Both the position numbers and the translations under genes were made by a program. DNA of 17,815 nt from DATDRS01 sp035291605 (GTDB lineage: Bacteria; Chloroflexota; Anaerolineae; Anaerolineales; UBA6663), in assembly GCA_035291605.1 (NCBI GenBank), contig DATDRS010000518.1:1-17815 (forward strand), given 5' to 3'. Position 1 is the stretch's first letter. Every line of letters begins with the position of its first letter. Below the pieces are notes generated by a model. That model ran no database searches and had not been told where the DNA came from. It saw only the letters and a program-made list of their open reading frames with translations. Below, piece by piece: positions 1 to 6,508 of this stretch.

Positions 1-206
1 GGGAAGAAGACAAAGAACATGTGGATAGAGGAATTCATGATCGTGTCCATCTCCTCGACCAGGATCAGCGCTTCACCTGGCGCCAGGCCCCGCCGGAACT
101 GGAGGCCGCGCAGCCGGCAGAGGCTGCTGCTGCACCAGCGGGCCGATGCGACGAGCGCTTCGCCCGTGCCCCGGCGGACCACATTGACGTGGGATTTAGG
201 CTTCAT
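1..206 (-). CDS. DUF192 family protein (5' part, runs off left edge)
   Basis: The minus strand from the ATG at 206 to the window edge reads 68 codons without a stop. The N-terminus MKPKSHVNVVR is followed by a short region with RLRGL at residues 31-35, LAPGEALIL at 41-49 and SIHMFFVFFP from residue 60. That order (R-GL, then a PGE(A/G)L segment, then an S/T-IHMFF segment) is the usual DUF192/COG1430 core; the conserved D or DVVWLD stretch that should follow lies outside the window. The family is small, about 110-150 residues, and its biochemical role is not established. Some members are exported, but this one shows no signal peptide. A GGAG sits 9 nt before the ATG, which supports this start. 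It is transcribed divergently from the lipoprotein gene. I am confident of the family and cannot judge the missing C-terminus. Confidence 0.82.
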   Translation of the reverse strand, partial: MKPKSHVNVVRRGTGEALVASARWCSSSLCRLRGLQFRRGLAPGEALILVEEMDTIMNSSIHMFFVFF

Positions 207-274
207 CGTCTTCTCCGCAAGTCCCCAATAGGATTTGCGTACCCGTTACCTTTTTAGAAGTGGATAGATATAGC

Positions 275-1039
275 ATGAAGACCAGTTTACTCTTGAGCGT
301 TTGGAATGCCAAGTTGCGACGAGTGATGCACGCCTTTGCCTACGGTTTGTTTTTCGTTTTAATCGCCGGCCTCCTGGCCGCGTGTGTTGTGCCTACGCCG
401 GAGGTCATCGTCGTCACGCAGCTCGTGACGACCACGCCGCTGCCCACCTATACTCCCTATCCGCCTTACCCGACGTACACGCCTTATCCCACGTATACGC
501 TGGTCCCCACCAAGGAACAGCCGACGGACACGCCGCTGCAGACCAAGACGGCCGCGCCCGTGACGGAAACGCCTACGGCGACGGCCACCCGCCGCCCGGC
601 CGCGGCGGCCACCCGGGCGCCGACGGCCACGCCCTCGCCGACCGCAACCAGCCGGGGCGGCCAATTTTCGTCCGGGCCGGTGACCGCCCACGGGGTGACG
701 GGGACGTTCCGGCTGGAGGCGCGCCGGCTGACCTTTGCGCCGAACGAGAGAATCTGGTTCCGCTTCACCGTGACCAATAACACCGACGCCGTGCTGTCGT
801 ACGGATTTCTCGGCGTCGCGATCGGCAACGGCGACTTCCATACCAGTTGGAAGGGAGCTTCGCTGGCGCCGAAGGGCCAGGCCAACAGCACGCTCAACTG
901 GCGGGATAACCTCACGATTGCGACGCCAGGGACCTATACGCTCACACTATCAATGTGTTTTTCAGAGGTCGCGGTCTGTTTGGGGAGCAGCGGCGATTGG
1001 GCCAGCTTGTCGTCTGGACTCACGGTGATTATTCAATAG
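275..1039 (+). CDS. Putative lipoprotein with Pro/Thr/Tyr-rich linker and beta-sandwich-like C-terminal domain
   Basis: From the ATG at 275 the product has 254 residues. A hydrophobic segment (about residues 19-36) ends in LLAAC, a lipobox with the acceptor cysteine at 37, so it should be a lipid-anchored surface protein. Next comes a linker with the TYTPYP repeat (residues 57-75) and then Thr/Pro/Ala-rich sequence to about residue 130. The last 120 residues alternate short hydrophobic strands (FRLEARRLTFAPNERIWFRF, and later TLTLSMCF) and look like an Ig-like or intracellular-protease-inhibitor-like beta-sandwich. I do not recognise a specific family. The start is uncertain: GTG at 260 and ATG at 326 are in frame; 326 would give a more conventional 20-residue signal peptide, but none of the three has a clear Shine-Dalgarno. 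The role is unknown, probably at the cell surface. Confidence 0.75.
   Translation: MKTSLLLSVWNAKLRRVMHAFAYGLFFVLIAGLLAACVVPTPEVIVVTQLVTTTPLPTYTPYPPYPTYTPYPTYTLVPTKEQPTDTPLQTKTAAPVTETPTATATRRPAAAATRAPTATPSPTATSRGGQFSSGPVTAHGVTGTFRLEARRLTFAPNERIWFRFTVTNNTDAVLSYGFLGVAIGNGDFHTSWKGASLAPKGQANSTLNWRDNLTIATPGTYTLTLSMCFSEVAVCLGSSGDWASLSSGLTVIIQ
443..499 (+). repeat. In-gene tandem repeat encoding TYTPYP units
   Basis: Nineteen codons encode a run of PTYT, PYP and TYTPY units with varied third bases (ccc/ccg, acc/act/acg, tat/tac). The repeat is therefore kept at protein level more than at DNA level. It forms the first part of the flexible linker between the lipid anchor and the folded domain of the lipoprotein. 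Such Pro/Thr/Tyr-rich linkers are frequent in secreted Chloroflexota proteins. Confidence 0.7.
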
Positions 1040-1175
1040 AAGGGTTGAACGCTTTGAGGCGGATATCACAGCTCCCACGACGGCAACGAGGTTGTCACAA
1101 CCGGGGTGAGCGATGAGCACGAAGCAGATTGCCCAACCATCATCAGCCGTGACCCGACGGAGATAGGGCAGGAAT

Positions 1176-1382
1176 ATGTGGCATAAACATCTTTTTCTCT
1201 CGTCAGATCATTCTTCTGCGCTTCGCCGCACGCGACGATCGGCGGCTGTGTTACTGATCCTCGGCAGTTTGCTGTTCACCCCCCTGGTGCAGCCGCCGGT
1301 CAACGCTGTGGATGTTCCCACCCCGCTCACGCCCGCCGACGGAGCGATGACGACGGCGGCAGAGGAAGTTGGGCGATGGTAA
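1176..1382 (+). pseudogene. Truncated secreted-protein ORF (68 aa: signal peptide plus short stub)
   Basis: The ATG at 1176 has an AGGA 4 nt upstream. The product starts with a basic region (RRTRR near residue 20), has a hydrophobic core (AAVLLILGSLLF) and a likely signal-peptidase site after VNA (residues 42-44). Only about 24 residues follow, beginning VDVPTPLTPADGA. The PLTP(A/D)(D/N)GA phrase commonly opens fibronectin-like or sandwich domains in large secreted Chloroflexota proteins, so this looks like the 5' end of a longer gene whose remainder is gone. It ends inside the start of the beta-helix gene (ATG at 1376 and TAA at 1380-1382 share the sequence ATGGTAA). It could instead be a functional short secreted peptide or a translational leader. 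Being a gene remnant is my inference. Confidence 0.45.
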
Positions 1383-4300
1383 TCTTAACAACCTTGCGGG
1401 CACGTTGGGGCGCTTTGCTTCTGGCCATGGGCGCAGCGAGTGTTCTTTACCTGGCCACGCCCGCTCCGGCGCACGCCCAGCCCTCGTGCAACATCGGCGA
1501 CAAGGTGGCTTGTGTTTACCTGACCGGTAATGTGTCGAGCCAAACGTGGTATTCCGACACCATTTACGTGCTGCAAGATGTGGGCATCCCCGCCACCGCT
1601 ACGGTCTACGTGGAGGCCGGAACCATCATCAAAATCTACACGGCCCCTATCCTTGACCCTGACCCGGGTCGGCGGGCGGGTTTGTACATTACCGGCACCC
1701 TGATCCTGTCGGGCACGGCGGGCAACGAGGTGGTGTTCACTTCTTATCGAGATGACACTTATGGGGGTGACACCAATGGTGATGACATCATCACCCAACC
1801 CCTCCCGGGCGATTACCGTGAAATTCGCATCACCCAGAGTTCGCACAATTTCCACGACGCCATTGTGCGCTATGGGTATTACGGCCTGCGGGTTTACAAC
1901 GACGGGGGGAGCGCCATCGCCCCGCCCATCACTAATGTCAACTTCAATAACAACTATTTCGGCCTGATGTTGTGGACGGCCAAAGCCGGCGACATCACTT
2001 CCACGGTTTCCGACTGCACCTTTTCTTATAATCTTTATGGGCTGGGCACGGGCACGGCCTATCCTGCTACGACTACGGCCATAGGGGCCTCACGGCCTTA
2101 TCTGGCCAATAACACATTCCATAACCATGATGAGAATGCGATTGGCACAGGTTTTACCTCGCCCAGTTTCCCTATCTATCTGGACGGCACGGGGTTCCCC
2201 ACCTATAGCGGCAACACCTTCGCCAGCACTAATCGCCACTCGGCTATTGCGCTCGGTGGGCATTTCCTCGCCAGTGGCACGTGGGAGAAAGTGCCTGTGT
2301 CCACGCAGATCGTCCCGGAGGGCTACCTGCCGTATGTGGTCTATGGGAATGTAGTGGGCTATAACCTGCCCGGTTATCACCTGCCTGGTTATCCCCCGTC
2401 TGGTACCCAGGACGTCCCCAACCGTTACGCCGACTTCCACATTTACCCATCCTCGACCATCACGGTCCCAGCGGGCACGATCTTCAAGTTTTATTACGAC
2501 CCGGCCAGGCCGGCTGCACTGCGCTATATGCATGTGGGAGGCAGACTGGACCTGGGAAGCGCCGACAACAACCGCGTGGTGTTCACCTCCTACCGCGATG
2601 ACACCTACGGGGGCGACACCAACAACGATGGCAACACCAATCCGCCCGCGCTGGACAACTGGCACAGCGTCATCATCACCAACAGCACTACCACGGTGGA
2701 TTACACCCTGTTCCGCTATGCCCGCGCCGGCCTACAAATCGCCAACTGGGGGGCCGCCGACATCGCCCCTGCCGTCCTGAGCAACACGTTCGAGTACAAC
2801 AAGAGCGGGGTCTATCTGCTTATCGGCCGGACGGGCGTGGCCGATATCCTTTCCACCATCCAGGGCAACTTGTTCGTCAACAACACTTATGGCCTGCACA
2901 CCGATATCTACACCCGTGCCCTCCCCATACTCCCCTCCGGGGCCTCGCGTCCGGTAGTAATAGACAACCAATTCAACCTCAACACAGGCTTCCCGGTGTT
3001 CCTTAACGGCACGGGTTTCCCTACCTACAACAACAACACCTTCTCCGGCAACATTCACCTGGCTATTGGCCTGGGCGGATATTTTATGAACTCTGGCGCC
3101 TGGGAACTGGTGAACGGCTCGCCACAGCAGAATGTGGATATACCTTACGCAGTGGCCCTGAACACGGTGATTGGCCCCGTCAACTGCGTCAACGCCCAGA
3201 ACCAACCCGTCCCCTGCGCCGACGTAGACACCGTGACCGTGCTACCCAACACCATCTTCAAGTTCGATACGAGCAAGGGTCTGACTATTGACGCCTATGG
3301 GGATCTGGACCTGACCAGCACCTCCGCGGCGGATCGAGTGGTGTTTACCTCATACAAGGACGACACTTACGGGGGCGACACCAACGCCGATGGCGCAGCC
3401 ACCACCCCGGCCAAGAGCAACTGGCACGCGGTGGTGTTCTCCGCCAAGCAGCTCCAGCCGGTAGGCCTGACCAAACAGTTCGCGTATGCGCTGGTCAAGT
3501 ATTCGGCGTTTGGGGTGCGCGTGGAATATGAAGGCCCGGCCAGCGGCAACTTTCTCCCAGAGGTTGCCAACTCGACGTTTGAGGAGAACGGTTACGGCGC
3601 CTATCTGTTCATCAAGAGTTCCGGCGACATCAACTCCAGCATCCACGACAACCTGTTCAAGAACAATGTCTACGGCCTGGGCACGGGCATTTCCAGCCCG
3701 AGCGTCATCGGGGTGTCGCGCCCCCTGGTGTACGGCAACGCGTTCGACTCGCACACGCAGTTCCCCATCGTGCTGGGCGGTTCGGCCTTCCCGGTGTATT
3801 CCAGCACGACCAATGTGTTTGTGAACAACGGCTATCCGGCGGTGGCCCTGGGCGGCACCTTCAACTGCGGCGGCCAGAACTGCACCGGCTGGAACGAGGT
3901 GTACAATGGCAACACAGGGATTCGGCTGCCTTACGTGGTCATCACCGATGTGGTCATTGGGGTGACCACCACCGTCAACCTGCCGGCAGGCACCATCGTC
4001 AAGTTCAAGACCATCGGCTGCACGGGTGCGAACCAGGGCGGACGTTGCGCTATGACGGTGAACGGCGAACTGGCGGTGCAGGGTACCCCGAGCGATCCAG
4101 TGATCTTCACCTCGTTCAAGGACGACAGCAGCGGGGGCGACACCAACAACGACGGCAGCGCCACCACGCCCAGCCGCACGGACTGGTACGCGCTCACGCT
4201 GGCCAGCAGCGGCCTCACCCCGCCGGCCCAGGGCGGCTACACCTTCGATTACGCGGTGATCAAATACGCCCTGGCGGGCCTGCGCATCCGCGCCTCCAGC

Positions 4301-5251
4301 GCTGCCAATGTGTCCCCTCCCGTGGCCAATAACACGTTCACGGAAAATGGAGTCGGCCTGTCGTTCCTCATCGAGGGCGCGGGCAACATCTTCTCGCCCG
4401 TGAGCAATAACATTTTCCTCAACAACAACGGCGCGGTGCAGGCTGCCAAAACTGGCAGTAACACAGGCCAGGTGCTTTCTGCCTTTAGCGGTAATGATTT
4501 CTACGGGAGCAAGACCACCGGCAACGGCATCACGGTCACGGTGGGGAACAACACGGTGGTGACCGTTACTGGCAACTATTGGGGAAGCCCCACCGGCCCT
4601 TTCCACGCCACGCTCAACCCCTCTGGCCAGGGCGTAGTGGTGACAAACACCGTGGGCAATACCATCATCTTGGATACATGGGGCGCCAGCCCGAATCAGG
4701 CGGGCCTGACCTACGCCATCCAGGGCCGGGTGGAGCTGACCGGCTCGACGCCGCTGGTGCCGTTGCCGTTGGCGGGGGTGACGCTCCTGCTTAACACCGG
4801 GGCTTTTACTACCACCACCCAAACCGGTGATTACAACTTCTATGGCCTGAGCGGCGGTACGTACGTGGTTCAGCCTCTGTTGAGCGGCTACACCTTCAAC
4901 CCGGTCACGCGCACGGTGATGATCGCGGGCAGCGACGGCAACGGGGTGGACTTTATCGCCACGCCAGTTGTTGGGACGCGCTACAACGTCTCCGGGCAGG
5001 TACGCGACCAGGACGGCAACCCGCTGGCCGATGTGCTGGTTTGCACCCTGGAAGGTAGCGCGGCGGCGCTGACCGACGCCGCTGGCAATTACACCCTCAG
5101 CCTGCTGCCCGGCATGTACACCCTGAAGGCAGTAAAATCGGGCTACGCGTTTGCGCCCGTTACGCGGTCGGTGACGGTGGTGGACGTTGCCATCACCGGT
5201 CAGAACTTCCAGGAGGCGACGTACGTTTACCTGCCCTTGATCAAGCGCTGA
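1376..5251 (+). CDS. Secreted right-handed beta-helix repeat protein with carboxypeptidase-regulatory-like domains and YLPLIKR tail
   Basis: This 1291-residue protein begins with a signal peptide (RAR near residue 8, hydrophobic core, AHA|Q cleavage at about 34). The body holds four long repeats of about 250-280 residues. Each carries a (V/I)(V/I)FTS(Y/F)(R/K)DD motif followed by a GGDTN-x-D loop, at about residues 119, 401, 655 and 908. Asp-rich loops of this kind suggest calcium binding. A second recurring module, P(I/V)xLxGxxFPxY followed by (A)IxLGGxF, appears three times. Asn-rich short strands (NTF, NNTF, GNTF) fit a parallel beta-helix. Residues about 1115-1198 and 1202-1285 are two carboxypeptidase-regulatory-like (CNA-B/SdrD type) domains. 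The chain ends YVYLPLIKR. AGGAA lies 8 nt before the ATG. Role: probably a surface or released adhesin or polysaccharide-binding protein; no catalytic residues were recognised. First-repeat codons look less GC-rich than those of repeats 3 and 4. Confidence 0.88.
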   Translation: MVILTTLRARWGALLLAMGAASVLYLATPAPAHAQPSCNIGDKVACVYLTGNVSSQTWYSDTIYVLQDVGIPATATVYVEAGTIIKIYTAPILDPDPGRRAGLYITGTLILSGTAGNEVVFTSYRDDTYGGDTNGDDIITQPLPGDYREIRITQSSHNFHDAIVRYGYYGLRVYNDGGSAIAPPITNVNFNNNYFGLMLWTAKAGDITSTVSDCTFSYNLYGLGTGTAYPATTTAIGASRPYLANNTFHNHDENAIGTGFTSPSFPIYLDGTGFPTYSGNTFASTNRHSAIALGGHFLASGTWEKVPVSTQIVPEGYLPYVVYGNVVGYNLPGYHLPGYPPSGTQDVPNRYADFHIYPSSTITVPAGTIFKFYYDPARPAALRYMHVGGRLDLGSADNNRVVFTSYRDDTYGGDTNNDGNTNPPALDNWHSVIITNSTTTVDYTLFRYARAGLQIANWGAADIAPAVLSNTFEYNKSGVYLLIGRTGVADILSTIQGNLFVNNTYGLHTDIYTRALPILPSGASRPVVIDNQFNLNTGFPVFLNGTGFPTYNNNTFSGNIHLAIGLGGYFMNSGAWELVNGSPQQNVDIPYAVALNTVIGPVNCVNAQNQPVPCADVDTVTVLPNTIFKFDTSKGLTIDAYGDLDLTSTSAADRVVFTSYKDDTYGGDTNADGAATTPAKSNWHAVVFSAKQLQPVGLTKQFAYALVKYSAFGVRVEYEGPASGNFLPEVANSTFEENGYGAYLFIKSSGDINSSIHDNLFKNNVYGLGTGISSPSVIGVSRPLVYGNAFDSHTQFPIVLGGSAFPVYSSTTNVFVNNGYPAVALGGTFNCGGQNCTGWNEVYNGNTGIRLPYVVITDVVIGVTTTVNLPAGTIVKFKTIGCTGANQGGRCAMTVNGELAVQGTPSDPVIFTSFKDDSSGGDTNNDGSATTPSRTDWYALTLASSGLTPPAQGGYTFDYAVIKYALAGLRIRASSAANVSPPVANNTFTENGVGLSFLIEGAGNIFSPVSNNIFLNNNGAVQAAKTGSNTGQVLSAFSGNDFYGSKTTGNGITVTVGNNTVVTVTGNYWGSPTGPFHATLNPSGQGVVVTNTVGNTIILDTWGASPNQAGLTYAIQGRVELTGSTPLVPLPLAGVTLLLNTGAFTTTTQTGDYNFYGLSGGTYVVQPLLSGYTFNPVTRTVMIAGSDGNGVDFIATPVVGTRYNVSGQVRDQDGNPLADVLVCTLEGSAAALTDAAGNYTLSLLPGMYTLKAVKSGYAFAPVTRSVTVVDVAITGQNFQEATYVYLPLIKR

Positions 5252-5266
5252 ATGGGCGGGCCAGCT

Positions 5267-5312
5267 AAAGAATAAAGAGAGAAAGTGCGTGTTGCCTTCT
5301 CTCTCTTTCTTT
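5267..5312 (+). terminator. A/T-rich hairpin after the beta-helix gene, probable terminator
   Basis: AAAGAATAAAGAGAGAA (5267-5283) can pair, with one slip, with the pyrimidine tract at 5297-5312; the core is a 9-bp AAAGAGAGA/TCTCTCTTT stem. It starts 16 nt after the stop codon of the beta-helix gene. There is no clean run of T after it, so efficiency is uncertain. Confidence 0.5.
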
Positions 5313-5328
5313 GCGGCTTTGTAACTGA

Positions 5329-5400
5329 CTTGAAACAGATTACGATCTCTACTTGCCGCTGATCACCCGGTGGGACCCGAGCCGGCCGCTGGACAGTTGA
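5329..5400 (+). pseudogene. Orphan 3' gene remnant encoding a YLPLITR tail
   Basis: Read from 5329, the frame gives LETDYDLYLPLITRW, then DPSRPLDS and a TGA at 5398-5400. The YLPLITR segment closely matches the YLPLIKR that ends the beta-helix protein 90-130 bp upstream, yet it is in another frame, has a TGA directly before it and has no start codon. This is best explained as the leftover 3' end of a second secreted gene with the same tail. The match is seen in the sequence; the history is inferred. It is short, so chance similarity cannot be excluded. Confidence 0.45.
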
Positions 5401-5425
5401 TCAGGCTGAGGGCCGTTAAGTCATA

Positions 5426-5454
5426 TTGATCTGGTCTCGTCTTCACTCTACACT
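5426..5454 (+). promoter_or_regulatory. Candidate sigma-70-like promoter for the pentapeptide gene
   Basis: TTGATC (5426-5431) and TACACT (5449-5454) are separated by 17 nt, each matching the consensus at four of six positions. Transcription would begin near 5461, leaving a leader of about 18 nt that contains the AAGGAG at 5466-5471. The same TACACT -10 box occurs before the holin-like gene at 17294-17299. Confidence 0.4.
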
Positions 5455-5478
5455 TACGATCATGCAAGGAGCGACAAA

Positions 5479-5925
5479 GTGACCGAATTCACGCATTTTC
5501 AAATCTACGATCTCCTCAACCGGCCCGGCCCCTTGTGGCTAGCCAAGATTGACCTGAGCGGGGCGGTCCTCAGCCGCGCGCATCTGGCGACGGCCGATCT
5601 CACCGGGGCCAATCTGAGCGCAGCCGACTTGCGCGGCGCCAACCTCAACGGCGCCAAGCTGCGCGGGGCCAAGCTGCACGGCGCGAACCTCGTCGGGGCC
5701 AACCTCAGCTGGGCCGACCTGAGCTGGGCGGACTTGAGCGGCGCCGACCTGTCCCAGGCCGATCTGACCAGCGCCATCCTGCGCGCGGTTGATCTCCGGG
5801 GCGCTAAACTGACCGAGACGCAATTCCGGGGCGCCAACCTGACCGAGGTCAACCTGGAAGGCGTCAATCTCAGGGAGGCGCAGTTGAGCGGGGCGATCAT
5901 GCCGGATGGGTCGCGGCACGAGTAG
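5479..5925 (+). CDS. Pentapeptide-repeat protein
   Basis: The product is 148 residues. After about 22 unique residues, nearly the whole chain is A(D/N)Lxx-type pentapeptides: roughly 20 consecutive repeats with Leu or Ile at the central position and Ala at the -2 position, ending about residue 140. These fold as a right-handed four-sided beta-helix. The GTG start has a near-ideal AAGGAG 7 nt upstream. There is no signal peptide or membrane segment, so it is probably cytoplasmic. Some relatives (Qnr, MfpA) mimic DNA and protect gyrase, but most pentapeptide proteins have no known function, and nothing here points to gyrase. Its own promoter seems to lie just upstream. Family certain, role unknown. 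Confidence 0.93.
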   Translation: MTEFTHFQIYDLLNRPGPLWLAKIDLSGAVLSRAHLATADLTGANLSAADLRGANLNGAKLRGAKLHGANLVGANLSWADLSWADLSGADLSQADLTSAILRAVDLRGAKLTETQFRGANLTEVNLEGVNLREAQLSGAIMPDGSRHE

Positions 5926-6016
5926 CCCGAGGCGATCAGCGCAAGACTCGCCGCGGCGGCAGGCATGGCGCGAAGCGCGCCCACCTGCAAAAGCAGCCGG
6001 CGCCGGAAGAACAGCC

Positions 6017-6061
6017 TGAAGCGGAAAATTGCGGGCCTGCCAACAGGCAAAGCCCGCTTCA
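6017..6061 (+). terminator. Stem-loop between pentapeptide and DUF4190-like genes
   Basis: TGAAGCGG (6017-6024) and CCGCTTCA (6054-6061) form a perfect 8-bp outer stem. Inside it, GCCTG-CCAA-CAGGC (6035-6048) forms a small hairpin. An alternative pairing uses GCGGGCCTG (6031-6039) with CAGG and CCCGC. It lies 28 nt before the next start codon and may act as a weak terminator, a processing site or a leader structure. Confidence 0.4.
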
Positions 6062-6089
6062 AATAACATCAATCGAAAGGGATTATTCA

Positions 6090-6407
6090 ATGTCAACACC
6101 ACCATCCACATCGCCGTCAGCGCCGCCCTCCACGCCGCCCGCCGAACCAAAACCGAAAGCGCCCAGGAATAAGTACGCCCAGTCGAGCCTCGTGTTCGGC
6201 GTCGCCGCCATGCTCGCGCTGCAAATCAGCCAGCGAGCGGTGCTTGCCCTGGTCGTGGGCCTGATCCTGAGCCTGATCGGCATCGGGACCGGCTGGCTGG
6301 GGTATCAGGCCTCGCGGGAGCTGATGCGGGGGCGCAACTGGGCGATTGCCGGGATGATCATCGGCGGCATCGCCCTGTTGGTGTCCATCGCGCAGTTCTT
6401 CCGTTAA
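6090..6407 (+). CDS. Small DUF4190-like membrane protein
   Basis: The product is 105 residues. A Pro/Ser/Thr-rich, uncharged N-terminus (residues 1-20) is followed by a short basic stretch (KPKAPRNKYAQSS). Next come a first hydrophobic stretch near residues 33-46, a hydrophobic span at about 50-70 and another at about 86-103. The pattern KYAxxSLVFGV, then GxGxGxxGYxxSRExxRGRNxAIAGMIIG, matches DUF4190-type proteins, where a compact helical hairpin is preceded by a Pro-rich tail. The function of the family is unknown. AAAGGGA lies 7 nt upstream of the ATG, which fixes the start. It is followed immediately by the paired hairpins at 6410-6500. Confidence 0.7.
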   Translation: MSTPPSTSPSAPPSTPPAEPKPKAPRNKYAQSSLVFGVAAMLALQISQRAVLALVVGLILSLIGIGTGWLGYQASRELMRGRNWAIAGMIIGGIALLVSIAQFFR

Positions 6408-6409
6408 AA

Positions 6410-6440
6410 GACCTTGAGGGTCTCGCAGACCCTAAAGGTC
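6410..6440. terminator. Strong hairpin, terminator of the DUF4190-like gene
   Basis: GACCTT-g-AGGGTCT (6410-6423) pairs with AGACCCT-a-AAGGTC (6427-6440) around a CGC loop: 13 base pairs with one mismatch. It starts 3 nt after the stop codon and lies between converging genes, so it may stop transcription from either side. No long T-run follows. Confidence 0.6.
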
Positions 6441-6464
6441 TGGCTGATTGCGACCTCTCTTCTG

Positions 6465-6500
6465 ACTTAGCGCACTGGCGCTTGCGCTGGTGCGCTAAGT
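6465..6500. terminator. Second strong hairpin between converging genes
   Basis: ACTTAGCGCAC (6465-6475) pairs perfectly with GTGCGCTAAGT (6490-6500). A TG/TG mismatch then leads into a GCGC/GCGC inner stem with a TT loop. The result is an almost uninterrupted 15-bp cruciform-capable element, ending 8 nt before the stop of the minus-strand LamG-like gene. Confidence 0.6.
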
Positions 6501-6508
6501 GTCTGTCT

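Noticed and set aside
1090..1102. GGTTGTCACAACC palindrome in the gap after the lipoprotein gene.
   Set aside because: It could be an operator, but it is a single short palindrome with no promoter that I can place beside it.
1113..1166. A 17-residue ORF (MSTKQIAQPSSAVTRRR) before the 68-aa ORF.
   Set aside because: It has no good ribosome site and no recognisable features; this length is common by chance.
3350..4822. A 490-codon open frame on the minus strand inside the beta-helix gene.
   Set aside because: It is antisense to a gene with a signal peptide, clear internal repeats and a good ribosome site. Its translation is Arg/Gly/His-rich with no domain; long antisense frames are expected in GC-rich DNA.
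5479..5925. Qnr/MfpA-type quinolone resistance protein.
   Set aside because: Pentapeptide repeats alone do not show gyrase protection. The protein is shorter than Qnr, and I see no Qnr-specific loops or helical dimerisation end.
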